Assembly: GCA_003427395.1 (NCBI GenBank)
Contig: BFEA01000166.1
Coordinates: 2,636,878-2,663,793, forward strand
Reading direction: 5' to 3'
Length of the DNA stretch: 26,916 nt
From: Chara braunii
Lineage: Eukaryota; Streptophyta; Charophyceae; Charales; Characeae
In this document: one piece after another, positions 26,645 through 26,916 of the stretch
Numbering within the stretch: position 1 is the first letter of the stretch
Layout of the letters: each line of letters begins with the position of its first letter
Made by a program: the position numbers and the translations under genes
Notes under the pieces: generated by a model
What the model was told of the DNA's origin: nothing
Database searches by the model: none
Seen by the model: the letters and a program-made list of their open reading frames with translations, nothing else

Positions 26645-26916
26645 TACTTCTTAATCTTGGTGATTTGGAAGCTTCAAACTTGTGATTTTCACACTCACAC
26701 TAGTAGGTAATGTAACGCTTCACACATAGATGCTTCTTGATGCAATCTTGGTGATTTGGGAACTTCAAACTTGTGTTTTCCACACTCACACTAGTAGGTA
26801 GTGTAGCGCTTCACACATGGATGCTACATGATGCAATCTTGGTGAATTGAGAGCTTCAAACTTGTGATTTTCACACTCACACTAGTAGGTAGTGTAGCGC
26901 TTCACACATGGATGCT
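26645..26916. repeat. 91-bp satellite array (right copy)
   Basis: The same 91-bp unit as at 1-410: ACTAGTAGG at 26699, 26790 and 26881, with GTGTAGCGCTTCACAC and CAATCTTGGTGA segments. Single units match the left array closely. The array runs out of the window. Confidence 0.95.

Overview
The window looks like repeat-rich nuclear DNA of a large eukaryotic genome, most likely a plant. It carries a Ty3/gypsy-type gag and retropepsin, long satellite and microsatellite tracts, and a decayed DNMT3-type DNA methyltransferase piece. Among plants, DNMT3 is kept in non-flowering lineages and lost in flowering plants, so a bryophyte, lycophyte, fern, gymnosperm or streptophyte alga is my guess; the sequence alone does not fix it. 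There is no bacterial gene organisation.

Layout. 1-3290 is satellite DNA: a 91-bp unit, then about 80-bp units that change gradually in sequence. 3363-3476 is a compound microsatellite. 3480-6319 has no recognisable gene but holds a TATA-like box at 5103-5110. 6320-10008 holds four tandem, diverged paralogous ORFs (here P1-P4) of a family I do not recognise: P1 and P4 are largely open, P2 has three in-frame TGA codons, P3 is broken by one 8-bp tandem duplication. 10486-12734 is gag: a capsid-like region, a CCHC zinc knuckle, then a C-terminal extension in the -1 frame that starts at a perfect slippery heptamer. 12735-17553 is a 4.8-kb non-coding block with SINE-like repeats and minisatellites, inserted in or spliced out of the gag-pol region. 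17609-18883 carries the retropepsin and the linker that normally precedes reverse transcriptase, broken by frameshifts at homopolymers; RT, RNase H and integrase are absent. 18901-21430 is a succession of minisatellites (29, 40, 55 and 64 bp). 21604-22110 is an intronless, broken DNMT3 catalytic-domain fragment. 22.9-25.9 kb is a duplicated, hairpin-dense block. 26284-26580 is a CTT microsatellite, and from 26645 the same 91-bp satellite seen at position 1 returns.

Taken together, 3.5-22 kb reads best as a giant, probably non-autonomous LTR retroelement remnant. Its plan (extra ORFs upstream of gag, a non-coding gap in gag-pol, satellites in the 3' untranslated part) resembles the Ogre/Tat lineage of plant Ty3/gypsy elements, but with four paralogous upstream ORFs rather than one. 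The matching 91-bp arrays at both window ends could be parts of very long terminal repeats; this is inference, since neither array is seen complete.
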